Below are positions 57,093 through 64,000 of a DNA stretch of 64,000 nucleotides, one piece after another; within the stretch, counting starts at the first letter, position 1, and each line of letters opens with the position of its first letter. Origin of the DNA: Rhodococcus sp. Z13 (GTDB lineage Bacteria; Actinomycetota; Actinomycetes; Mycobacteriales; Mycobacteriaceae); NCBI RefSeq assembly GCF_025837095.1, contig NZ_CP107551.1, positions 3,838,668 to 3,902,667 on the forward strand, in the 5' to 3' direction. Under the pieces are notes generated by a model. It saw only the letters and a list, made by a program, of their open reading frames with translations, was not told the origin of the DNA and searched no databases. The position numbers were made by a program, and so were the translations under genes.

Positions 57093-57609
57093 CCCGCAGT
57101 CCTCCCCACACAGTTGTCTCCTCCCCGAGACATTCATTTCTCCCCGATGAGCAGGACCAAGAGCGGTCCTGCCGGTCAAGGAAGTATCACCCGGAATCAT
57201 CTCGCGCAGCGTGAGGGGTGTTACGTATGAGGTCGGCTCTCAGACTGTTGGGCAGGCGAATTTTGCGTCCACTGAGGGACCAAAGGCCCTACGGCACCCG
57301 GGCGTAGATCGGGAAGGGAGAGAAAACAGACCGTCTACCTGGCTTTTCTCCGAGAAGCCCCGCGCAAACCTCGTGTAACGAGAATCACACCCGCTTCCGG
57401 GGAATTTCTCAGATGGTGAGATGCGGGCGCTCTGCCAGCGGAAATGGTGTTACCGAGAGTTAACGGAACTCACAGTTTCTTTATCTTCACGGAAATCGAT
57501 CTTCGTGCTCTTCGACCCGTCGTGGAATTGACGCGGTGGCCCGGGGTTCACCCCTGCTGCAGGCGGGGTGAAATTCGTTTCGGCGCGCGAAGTTCCGACA
57601 ACAACCCCC
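57093..57609. promoter_or_regulatory. Intergenic region upstream of glycosyltransferase 2
   Basis: These 517 bases hold no convincing gene. They contain the shared leader hairpin at 57115-57131 and three GTTAC/GTAAC elements: TGTTACG near 57217, TGTAACGAGAATCACAC near 57373 and GTTACCGAGAGTTAACGG near 57450. These could be regulator sites. A purely speculative link is autoregulation by the nearby PhoP-like regulator. Confidence 0.35.
57115..57131 (-). repeat. Second copy of the 17-bp leader hairpin
   Basis: It is identical to 52711-52727 (TGTCTCCTCCCCGAGAC) and lies 23 bases before the ATG of paralogue 2. The surrounding leaders differ, so the hairpin has been kept selectively. Confidence 0.6.
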
Positions 57610-59013
57610 TCAATCCTGTGTGTAGCGGGGGATCCGGACGCGGAAGGTCGAGCCGACGCCCTTCTCCGACTCCACGTCCACCGTCCCGCCGTGCGCAGCG
57701 ACCAACGCGGCGACGATCGACAACCCCAACCCGCTGCCGCCCGAGGCGCGGGTGCGGGATTCGTCGGTGCGGTAGAAGCGCTCGAAGACCCGCTCGCGTT
57801 CGTCGGGGTCGAGGCCCGGGCCGGTGTCGGCGACCTCGAGCACCGCGTCGTCGCCGACGGTGCCGACCCGCACGGTGACCTTCGCGGCCGGTGGGGTGTG
57901 GGTGAGGGCGTTGGTGACGAGATTACCGAGCACCTGGCGCAGGCGCGCGTCGTCGCCGAGAACCTCGGGAGTGCCTGGGCCGTCGATGATCTCGAGGGCG
58001 ATGGTGCGTTCGGGGGCGACCGCGCGCGCGCCGTGCACCGCGTCGGCGGCGACCGCCAGCAGATCGACCGGGGTGCGGTCGAGGGGACGCTGTTCGTCGA
58101 GCCGCGCGAGCATCAGCAGGTCCTCGACGAGCAGGCCCATGCGACGGGCCTCGCGTTCGATGCGTTCCATGAGCATCCCGGTGTCGGTGCTCGCGCCCTG
58201 CCGGTACAGCTCGGCGAAACCACGGATGGTCGTCAGTGGGGTGCGCAGTTCGTGGCTGGCGTCGGCGACGAAGCGCCGCATCTTCTCCTCGGAGCGTCGC
58301 GCCGACTCCTCCGACGCCGCGGTCGCCGCGAACGCCGCCTGGATCTTGGCGAGCATCCGATTGAAGGTCACCGACAACCGGCCGATCTCGGTGCGCGGAT
58401 CCCGTTCGGGGACACGCTCGCTCAGATCACCCTCGGCGATCGCGGCGGCGGTGCGCTCCACCTCGTCGAGCGGACGCAGGCTCAGTCGCACCACCACACC
58501 GCCGGCCACCACCAGCGCCACGAGCACGGCGGCGCCGATGACGGCCTGCAGCACCACGAGCCGATCCACGGTCTCCTCGGTCTCGGCGAGGCTCATGCCG
58601 ACGGTGGTGACGACCCCGGTGCGGTTCTCGGTGCTGAACACGCGCCAGTGCGGGCCGTCGTCGACCGAGTCGACGGTCACCGGCCGTTCGGTCGGGCCGT
58701 CGGGCACGACCGGGGCGGAGGACTCGTCGTTGACGACGAACAGCACCTGCCCGTCGGTGTCCACGACCTGCACGTAGAACGGGCTCGGGGGTCGCTGGGA
58801 GCTGGGGGCGTCCGCAGGCGGCATGAGTGGCGGGCGTTCGGGGCGGGCCCAGGTGTGGGCGGCCTCCTCGAGTTCCCGGTCGACGCGGGTGAGCAGGGAG
58901 TTCTGCAGCGCGGAGGTGACGGCGACGCCGGAGGCGAGCAGACCGATCCCGGCCAGCAGCACCAGCGCTGCCACCAGGGTCCAGCGCAGCGGCAGCGACC
59001 GCAGGCGCTTCAC
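57610..59013 (-). CDS. phoR: Sensor histidine kinase, PhoR-like
   Basis: The 467-residue membrane kinase pairs with the upstream response regulator. Helix 1 (TLVAALVLLAGIGLLASGVAV), an extracytoplasmic sensor of about 120 residues and helix 2 (AVIGAAVLVALVVAGGVVV) precede a HAMP domain. The His box ADASHELRTPLTTIRGFAEL, N box LGNLVTNALTHTP, G1 VADTGPGLDPDE, F box FERFYR and G2 GGSGLGLSIV follow. GTG 59013 overlaps the regulator stop (GTGA). Order, overlap and the regulator's strong PhoP likeness suggest PhoR; orthology is not proven. Confidence 0.9.
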   Translation of the reverse strand: MKRLRSLPLRWTLVAALVLLAGIGLLASGVAVTSALQNSLLTRVDRELEEAAHTWARPERPPLMPPADAPSSQRPPSPFYVQVVDTDGQVLFVVNDESSAPVVPDGPTERPVTVDSVDDGPHWRVFSTENRTGVVTTVGMSLAETEETVDRLVVLQAVIGAAVLVALVVAGGVVVRLSLRPLDEVERTAAAIAEGDLSERVPERDPRTEIGRLSVTFNRMLAKIQAAFAATAASEESARRSEEKMRRFVADASHELRTPLTTIRGFAELYRQGASTDTGMLMERIEREARRMGLLVEDLLMLARLDEQRPLDRTPVDLLAVAADAVHGARAVAPERTIALEIIDGPGTPEVLGDDARLRQVLGNLVTNALTHTPPAAKVTVRVGTVGDDAVLEVADTGPGLDPDERERVFERFYRTDESRTRASGGSGLGLSIVAALVAAHGGTVDVESEKGVGSTFRVRIPRYTQD

Positions 59014-59768
59014 GTGCGCGGTTCCCGCATCACGTAGCCGACACCGCGGACGGTGTGGATGAGGGGCACGTCGCCGGTGTCGACCTTGCGCCGCAGATAC
59101 GACACGTAGGACTCGACGACCCCGACCTCCCCGCCGAAGTCGTAGTTCCACACGTGCTCGAGGATGCGCGGCTTGCTCAGCACCGTGCCCGCGTTGAGCA
59201 TGAAGTAGCGCAACAGGGTGAACTCGGTGGGCGACAACGACACCGGCTGGCCCGCCTTGAAGACCTCGCGGGTGTCCTCGTCGAGTTCGAGGTCGGCGAA
59301 GACGATGCGGGAGCTGCGTTCGGCTTCCGACACCTTGCCCGCGCGCCGCAGGATCGTGCGCAGCCGCGCGATGACCTCCTCGAGGCTGAACGGCTTCGTG
59401 ACGTAGTCGTCCGCGCCGAGCGTCAGGCCCGCGACCTTGTCCTCCACCGCGTCCTTCGCCGTGAGGAACAGGACGGGGGCGTCGATGCCGTCGGCGCGGA
59501 GGCGGCGCAGCATGCCCATGCCGTCCATGCCGGGCATCATCACGTCGAGGATCACCGCGTCGGGCCGGAAGCGGCGGGCCTTGTCGAGGCCCTCGGCGCC
59601 GTTGCTCGCCGTCTCCACCTCGAAGCCCTGGAACTTCAGGCTCACGGACAGCAGTTCGACGATGGTCGGCTCGTCGTCGACGACGAGCACGCGCGCTTCG
59701 GGCCTCCGGTCGGTCACACGTCGATTGTCGTCGTCGCGGCTGACGTCCCGCTCGAGGAAGCCTGGCAA
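59010..59768 (-). CDS. phoP: OmpR-family response regulator, PhoP-like
   Basis: The 252-residue regulator has the receiver motif VLVVDDEPTIVELLSVSLKFQG, phosphorylated Asp in AVILDVMMPGMDG, conserved Thr in LFLTAKD and Lys in YVTKPFS. The winged-helix domain shows SLSPTEFTLLRYFMLNAGTVLSK, VVESYVSYLRRKVDTG and HTVRGVGYVMREPR. From memory it closely resembles M. tuberculosis PhoP, including length and N-terminal extension. Start TTG 59768 gives that length; GTG 59717 is an alternative. In mycobacteria PhoPR controls lipid and envelope genes, which fits the neighbouring polysaccharide genes. Confidence 0.9.
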   Translation of the reverse strand: MPGFLERDVSRDDDNRRVTDRRPEARVLVVDDEPTIVELLSVSLKFQGFEVETASNGAEGLDKARRFRPDAVILDVMMPGMDGMGMLRRLRADGIDAPVLFLTAKDAVEDKVAGLTLGADDYVTKPFSLEEVIARLRTILRRAGKVSEAERSSRIVFADLELDEDTREVFKAGQPVSLSPTEFTLLRYFMLNAGTVLSKPRILEHVWNYDFGGEVGVVESYVSYLRRKVDTGDVPLIHTVRGVGYVMREPRT

Positions 59769-59848
59769 GTTCCTGTGAGTCCGCCGACAAGCCCGACGAC
59801 CGACTTAGCGATCGTTATGCTCGGCGCAACCGTCCCGGAGGAGAACCG

Positions 59849-60628
59849 ATGACCGATCCCGTCCTGCTCACCGACCAGCGCGGCGCCGTCCGCATCCTCA
59901 CCCTCAACCGCCCCGCCGCCCGCAACGCGCTGAGCTCGGCGCTCATCGAAGCCCTGCGCGCCGGCCTTGCCGCCGCGGACGCCGACGACGACGTGAACGT
60001 CGTGATCCTCACCGGCGCCGACCCGGCCTTCTGCGCGGGGCTCGACCTGCAGGAACTCGGGGACAGCGGGGGCAACCTGTCGCTGGTGTCCGACGAGGGG
60101 CTGCCCGTCGGGCACCCGTGGACGCCGATCTCCAAGCCGATCATCGGCGCGGTGAACGGGGCGGCGATCACCGGCGGACTCGAGCTGGCGCTCGCCTGCG
60201 ACTTCATCATCGCCTCCGAACGCGCCCGCTTCGCCGACACCCACGCCCGCGTCGGGGTGCTGCCCGGCTGGGGGCTCACCCAGCGGCTACCCGCGGCGGT
60301 GGGGCCGGGGTTCGCGCGGCGCATGAGCCTGACGGGCGACTTCGTGAACGCCGACCAGGCGCTGCGCGCGGGGCTCGTGACTCAGGTGGTCGCGCACGAG
60401 GAGCTGCTCGACACGGCCGTGCGGGTCGCGGAGACCGTCGCGGGCAACGATCAGCCGGGAGTGCGGACGCTCCTGGCGTCGTACCGCAAAGCCGCAGGTC
60501 ATGTGGTAGATCCAGCCCTCGAGGTCGAACACGAGACATCTGTCAAGTGGATGAGAAGTTTCTCACCCGACCGCGTTGCCGAACGTCGATCCGCGGTCAT
60601 CGAACGAGGAAAGGTTCAAAACTCATAA
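59849..60628 (+). CDS. Enoyl-CoA hydratase/isomerase (crotonase) family protein
   Basis: The 259-residue enzyme has the crotonase oxyanion motif DPAFCAGLDLQEL, then GAVNGAAITGGLELALACDFIIAS. It carries a Gly-rich PGWGLTQRLPAAVG segment where catalytic Glu residues vary. Members hydrate or isomerise acyl-CoA. ATG 59849 follows GGAGGAG. It is divergent from the PhoP gene, with about 80 bases between. The exact substrate is unknown. Confidence 0.9.
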   Translation: MTDPVLLTDQRGAVRILTLNRPAARNALSSALIEALRAGLAAADADDDVNVVILTGADPAFCAGLDLQELGDSGGNLSLVSDEGLPVGHPWTPISKPIIGAVNGAAITGGLELALACDFIIASERARFADTHARVGVLPGWGLTQRLPAAVGPGFARRMSLTGDFVNADQALRAGLVTQVVAHEELLDTAVRVAETVAGNDQPGVRTLLASYRKAAGHVVDPALEVEHETSVKWMRSFSPDRVAERRSAVIERGKVQNS

Positions 60629-60657
60629 ATCGGGCATTTGCTGGCGAAACGGACATT

Positions 60658-60669
60658 ATGTTGCAACAT
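60658..60669. promoter_or_regulatory. 12-bp palindrome upstream of small peptide gene 1
   Basis: ATGTTGCAACAT is a perfect palindrome 160 bases before the peptide start and 30 bases after the hydratase stop. It may be an operator; no family can be assigned. Confidence 0.35.
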
Positions 60670-60779
60670 GTTCGCTGGATCACACTTGCTGAAGACAAGT
60701 AACGGTAAACGTCCCGGGCGCGACTAATGGGACGGAAGTGGACATATCCTCGTCTCCGGGCGCGGATCTGATCTGCGTC

Positions 60780-60801
60780 CCGGGCCCCCTCGGGGGCCCG
60801 G
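60780..60801 (+). repeat. Strong GC hairpin in the leader of small peptide gene 1
   Basis: CCGGGCCCCC and GGGGGCCCGG form a perfect 10-bp stem around TC. It ends 29 bases before the ATG at 60831. Peptide gene 2 has a hairpin at almost the same distance. Confidence 0.65.
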
Positions 60802-60830
60802 CCCGTACACACAACAATGGAGGTAATCCC

Positions 60831-60917
60831 ATGATCCTCGGTTCTCTCGCTGCCACCCTCGCCGGCGTTCTCGCTCCGGTCCTCGGCCTGCTCGCCGGCG
60901 TCGGCATCCTTCTCTGA
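60831..60917 (+). CDS. 28-residue hydrophobic peptide (paralogue 1)
   Basis: ATG 60831 follows GGAGGTAATCCC, an excellent ribosome-binding sequence. The product begins MILGSLAATLAG and ends LAPVLGLLAGVGILL, and is almost entirely hydrophobic, enough for one short membrane helix. A 16-bp terminator follows directly. Peptide gene 2 at 63645 has the same length, the same MILGSL start and the same LAPVLGL core, which strongly supports both as genes. Possible roles are a membrane-active toxin-like peptide, a small regulator of a membrane complex, or a signal. No family is known to me. Confidence 0.75.
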   Translation: MILGSLAATLAGVLAPVLGLLAGVGILL

Positions 60918-60934
60918 TAGCCGTTCGCTGAGCG

Positions 60935-60972
60935 AAAACCGCGCCTGCACCCCTGTGTGCAGGCGCGGTTTT
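60935..60972. terminator. Terminator after small peptide gene 1
   Basis: AAAACCGCGCCTGCAC (60935-60950) pairs perfectly with GTGCAGGCGCGGTTTT (60957-60972), with a 6-base loop. A-rich and T-rich sides allow it to work in both directions. Confidence 0.88.
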
Positions 60973-61041
60973 CCGTTTCCGGGGACGTGAACCCGAACTT
61001 CGACGTTCGGACCGTTTTCGTATTCTTCGAGTGATTCTCCT

Positions 61042-61308
61042 CTATTCGGGCAGCGGAACGTTCTGCAAACGCAACTGACCGCGCGCGAGCACCTTGTCCG
61101 TTCCGGAATCGGTGATCACCACCGACCACAACTGCTGGGTGCGCCCCTGATGCAGGGGCTCCGCCTCCACCACGGCGCGGCAGCCGGTGGTCGACCGCAG
61201 GAAATCGGTGGCGTTGTGAACCCCCACAGCAAACCGACCGCGTTCGAGCACCGCAGCGCTCGCACCAACGCTGCCGGCGGTCTCCACGATGGACGCGTAG
61301 ATCCACAG
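61042..61308 (-). pseudogene. C-terminal fragment of a PaaI-like (hotdog) thioesterase
   Basis: The frame from the IS1380 copy 3 border reads LWIYASIVETAGSVGASAAVLERGRFAVGVH and ends QLRLQNVPLPE. It matches the second half of PaaI/YigI-type hotdog thioesterases (TDFLRSTTGCRAVVEAEPLHQGRTQQLW). The N-terminal half with the HGG active-site region is absent. The base pattern at the border gives an in-frame TAA, and the other IS flank does not supply the missing part, so the gene was damaged before or apart from the simple insertion. Confidence 0.75.
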
Positions 61309-61312
61309 TTAG

Positions 61313-62997
61313 CCTCGGGCATTCATGCCGATTGAGCGGAAACCCGTGTCAATCACGAAGAATGATGCTCTGAGCTGGGATAATTCGACTTGCGAAGGTT
61401 GAATCAGTCCCAGTTCGAGGAGCACCATTCCGGTGAGCAAGTCTACGTCCCCCTATCCCCACCTGTCCGCATCAGCCACCGGAACCGGCCTCGTGTCGCA
61501 TGCCGGAGCCGTCCTGCTGCTGCGCACCGCGGAGAAAACCGGACTTGCCACGGCATTGACGACCGAACTCGCACCGTATCGAAAGCCGTTGACCCGACAC
61601 GATCCCGGCAAGATCGTCCTCGACCTCGCGGTATCCCTCGCACTCGGTGGGGACTGCCTCGCCGACATCGCACAACTGCGCGCTCACCCCGAACTGTTCG
61701 GTGCGGTGGCCTCCGACCCGACCGTCTCCCGCCTGATCAGCAGGTTGGCCGCCGACACCGACACCGCACTGGCCGCGATCGACCGGACCGCGCCACCGCC
61801 CGCTCCCACGCCTGGGCCGCTGCCGGCACATCGGCTCCCGACCATGCCATCGACGAAGCGCATCCGCTGGTCCTCGACATCGATGCCACCCTGGTCACCG
61901 CGCATTCCGAGAAGGAACAGGCCGCCCCGACGTTCAAGCGAGGGTTCGGTTTCCATCCGTTGTGCGCGTTCGTCGACCACGGCACCGGCGGTACCGGTGA
62001 ACCCGTCGCGATGCTGCTGCGGCCGGGTAACTCGGGATCGAACACCGCCTCCGATCACATCACCGTGGTGCAGGACGCACTCGCACAGTTGCCGCTCGAC
62101 CCGGCATACCGGGTCGGGAAGAAGGTACTGGTCCGTATCGACGGCGCCGGCGGTACCCACCACCTGATCGAGTACCTCACCAAGCGTCGCCTATCGTACT
62201 CGATCGGATTCGGGTTGACCGACGCCCACGCCGACGCGATCGATCTGGTTCCGGAACAGGCATGGACCCCGGCTCACGACGCCGACGGGCAGGTCCGCGA
62301 CGGTGCCTGGATCACCGAGATCACCGACCTACTCGACCTGTCCACCTGGCCGAAAGGCATGCGGGTGATCGTCCGGAAGGAGCGCCCACACCCCGGTGCG
62401 CAGTTGCGGTTCACCGACCGCGACGGCCTACGCCTGACCGCGTTCGTGACGAACACCCGCCGCGGTCAGCTGCCAGATCTGGAGTTGCGGCATCGGCGAC
62501 GGGCTCGGTGCGAGGACCGGATCCGGGCAGCGAAAGCCACCGGCTTGCAGAATCTTCCGTTGCACGGTTTCGACCAGAACCGCATCTGGTTGGCGCTCGT
62601 GCAACTGGCATGCGAGCTGCTCGCGTGGATGCAGATGCTCGCCTTGACCGAGGTTCCAGCGCGGCGGTGGGAACCGAAACGGCTGCGGCTGCGGTTGCTG
62701 TCGATCGCCGGGAAGATCGCCCGGCATGCCCGCCGTGTTCGTCTGCGACTGGCTGCGACAGCTCCGGATGTCGATCTTCTCGTGGCCAGCCTGAACCGGC
62801 TCGCAGCGCTACCTGCGCCTGCGTGACCTGCATGTACCAGTTTCATCGAGACGAAAGGACACGATTTCCGGGGCCGTGGACCCCGACGCCACCCGACCGT
62901 GTCGGGCAGTCGACCGTGGATGCACGCCGGATCCACGGTTTCCACACCCAATCCGAGACCGCTCAGGCCGGCACGCGGTCCGCGCGAAAGATTGAGG
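61313..62997 (+). mobile_element. IS1380-family insertion sequence, copy 3
   Basis: The 1685-bp copy is flanked by matching TTAG (61309-61312, 62998-63001). It has the same termini as copies 1 and 2. A missing base relative to copy 1 disrupts the transposase. Confidence 0.93.
61433..62826 (+). pseudogene. IS1380-family transposase with a -1 frameshift
   Basis: It agrees with copy 1 up to about 61787. There copy 1 reads GACCGGGCCCGCG and this copy reads GACCGGACCGCG, one base fewer. The first frame then runs into nonsense (APPPAPTPGPLPAHR) and ends at 62167, while the correct sequence resumes in another frame to 62826. The lesion differs from that of copy 2, so the two copies decayed independently. 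Confidence 0.88.
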
Positions 62998-63050
62998 TTA
63001 GCCACCCTGCGGGCCTGACTGTCAATAGCGAAGACAGCTACGATCGACGC

Positions 63051-63530
63051 ATGGAGTGGCTCGAGTACAGCACGGCCAACTGCTCGGTTCAGCGCACCCT
63101 CGAAGTCATCGGCGAGAAGTGGACGATGATCGTCCTGCGCGAGGTCTTCAACGGCGTGCGCCGGTTCGAGCAGATGCGCCGCCACACCGGCATCTCAGAA
63201 GCGGTCCTGTCGGCCCGGCTGCGCACCCTCGTCGAGGCCGGCGTCCTCGACACCGTCCCCTACCGGGAGGAGGGACGCCGCACCCGCCACGAGTACCGGC
63301 TCACCGACAAGGGCCGCGACCTCTATCCGATCCTCGTCGCGCTGCTGCAGTGGGGCGACAAGTACTGCGCCGACGACGACGGCCCCGCCCTGCTCATCGA
63401 ACACGCCGGATGCGGCGCCCCCGTGGAGGCGATCGTGCGGTGCACCGAAGGTCACGGTCCGTTGCGCCCCGACGAGGCCCGCACCCGCCCCGGCCCCACC
63501 GCCCGACCGCTGGAGACAACGGATCGATAA
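63051..63530 (+). CDS. HxlR-family transcriptional regulator
   Basis: The 159-residue winged-helix regulator has the HxlR pattern: NCSVQRTLEVIGEKWTMIVLREVFNGVRRFEQMRRHTGISEAVLSARLRTLVEAGVLDTVPYREEGRRTRHEYRLTDKG in outline, starting with the single Cys used for redox or aldehyde sensing in some members. A second Cys pair (KYCADDD, GCGAPVE) follows. ATG 63051 lies 50 bases after the IS1380 copy 3 border, so its original promoter may be lost or altered. It is followed by a hairpin and peptide gene 2. Confidence 0.88.
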   Translation: MEWLEYSTANCSVQRTLEVIGEKWTMIVLREVFNGVRRFEQMRRHTGISEAVLSARLRTLVEAGVLDTVPYREEGRRTRHEYRLTDKGRDLYPILVALLQWGDKYCADDDGPALLIEHAGCGAPVEAIVRCTEGHGPLRPDEARTRPGPTARPLETTDR

Positions 63531-63585
63531 CGGTCGCGGGCCGAACGAACAGTCGAGGTGTCGATTGCACACCGGTGGGTATCTC

Positions 63586-63616
63586 CGTGATCGACGCCGC
63601 GACGGCGTCGATCACG
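63586..63616 (+). terminator. Hairpin between the HxlR gene and small peptide gene 2
   Basis: CGTGATCGACGCCG (63586-63599) pairs perfectly with CGGCGTCGATCACG (63603-63616) across a 3-base loop. It can terminate the HxlR transcript. It also lies 28 bases before the peptide ATG, mirroring the hairpin of peptide gene 1. Confidence 0.7.
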
Positions 63617-63644
63617 AAACCGTCGACCAACCGGAAGTATTCGC

Positions 63645-63731
63645 ATGATTCTCGGCTCGCTCGGACTCGGACTCGGACTCATCCTCGCGCCCGTTCTCGG
63701 CCTGATAGCAGGGCTCGGCATCGTCCTCTGA
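63645..63731 (+). CDS. 28-residue hydrophobic peptide (paralogue 2)
   Basis: ATG 63645 follows GGAAG with 7 bases between. The product begins MILGSLGLGLGL and ends LAPVLGLIAGLGIVL, the same length and framework as paralogue 1, with changes only among small hydrophobic residues. It is followed within 10 bases by a terminator like that of paralogue 1. One membrane segment is likely. The function is unknown. Confidence 0.75.
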   Translation: MILGSLGLGLGLILAPVLGLIAGLGIVL

Positions 63732-63736
63732 CCACC

Positions 63737-63775
63737 GCAACCGCGCCCGCACCGCGACGGTGCCGGCGCGGTTGC
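63737..63775 (+). terminator. Terminator after small peptide gene 2
   Basis: GCAACCGCGCCCGCACC (63737-63753) pairs with GGTGCCGGCGCGGTTGC (63759-63775) with one mismatch. The stem shares the AACCGCGCC core with the terminator of peptide gene 1. Confidence 0.8.
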
Positions 63776-63818
63776 GTCCGCGCGATGAGTTCTCGCGCCG
63801 GCCCCGGTCTGTATCGGC

Positions 63819-64000
63819 ATGACCGAACCCGACACCCGCACACTCGACGTCCCCGGCGCCACCCTCGTCTACGACGTCCGCCCCGGCACCGGCGACCAGC
63901 GCCCGCTCGTCCTGGCCGGTTCCCCAATGGACGCAAGCGGATTCGTCTCGCTCGCCGCCTGTTTCGACGACCGCACCGTCGTCACCTACGACCCGCGCGG
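63819..64000 (+). CDS. Alpha/beta hydrolase, N-terminal part (runs off the window)
   Basis: ATG 63819 opens a frame to the window end encoding TEPDTRTLDVPGATLVYDVRPG, then PLVLAGSPMDASGFVSLAACF and VVTYDPRG. This is the strand 1-3 pattern of alpha/beta hydrolases, with the oxyanion region in LAGSPMD. The catalytic Ser motif lies beyond the window. The substrate cannot be inferred. Confidence 0.75.
   Translation, partial: MTEPDTRTLDVPGATLVYDVRPGTGDQRPLVLAGSPMDASGFVSLAACFDDRTVVTYDPR

Noticed and set aside
55500-59037. Long plus-strand frames 55500-57230 and 57568-59037
   Set aside because: They mirror the glycosyltransferase 2 and histidine kinase genes and have shadow-type composition.
1-64000. 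CRISPR arrays, rRNA and tRNA genes
   Set aside because: Reading both strands showed no regularly spaced repeats and no recognisable rRNA or tRNA sequence. Subtle cases could be missed without a computed search.

Overview
The window is a high-GC actinobacterial chromosome segment, most likely from Rhodococcus or a close relative in the Mycobacteriales. The signs are very strong GC bias at third codon positions, a mycobacterial-type DUF4012 protein, a PhoP/PhoR-like two-component pair and the general gene style. No rRNA or tRNA gene and no CRISPR array was seen.

Layout. (1) Positions 1-17570, minus strand: one open frame for a giant non-ribosomal peptide synthetase with five complete C-A-T modules plus a sixth cut by the window edge. 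It is divergent from a DUF4012 membrane protein (17777-19609). (2) Positions 19785-33640: a mobile-element zone with two IS5-family elements, an IS21-family element and two IS1380-family copies. Among them sit galU, a small membrane protein, an HTH protein preceded by an 11-codon leader ORF, and two host genes broken by insertions. Removing the insertion sequences and one copy of each target duplication restores an unbroken 692-residue membrane NUDIX protein and a divergent 265-residue PP2C-like phosphatase. (3) Positions 33684-49394: a catabolic island. A minus-strand operon encodes an ABC importer, a three-subunit molybdenum hydroxylase and a COG0402-type amidohydrolase. Beside it lie an M20 amidohydrolase, a plus-strand operon (Rieske oxygenase, SnoaL-like, NIPSNAP-like, methyltransferase), a GntR/FCD regulator, and a second plus-strand operon (VOC protein, gamma-glutamyltransferase-like, aspartate-dehydrogenase-like). 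Six copies of a TTGGATACAA-like near-palindrome sit at these promoters and mark it as one regulon. (4) Positions 49625-57092: a small unknown protein, an SDR, two paralogous polyprenyl glycosylphosphotransferases sharing a leader hairpin, a secreted von Willebrand A/cutinase fusion between them, and an SRPBCC protein. (5) Positions 57610-64000: a PhoPR-like pair, an enoyl-CoA hydratase, two paralogous 28-residue hydrophobic peptide genes on either side of a third IS1380 copy, a thioesterase remnant, an HxlR regulator and the start of an alpha/beta hydrolase.

How the genes may work together. The catabolic island looks built to import a nitrogen-containing aromatic or heteroaromatic compound, hydroxylate and deaminate it, hydrolyse an amide side chain, and open and degrade the ring under one GntR-type regulator. 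Its substrate is not evident. The NUDIX/PP2C pair looks like a signalling or defence-type module that decayed by repeated insertion. The NRPS, DUF4012, galU and glycosylphosphotransferase genes suggest a secondary-metabolite and surface-polysaccharide neighbourhood.
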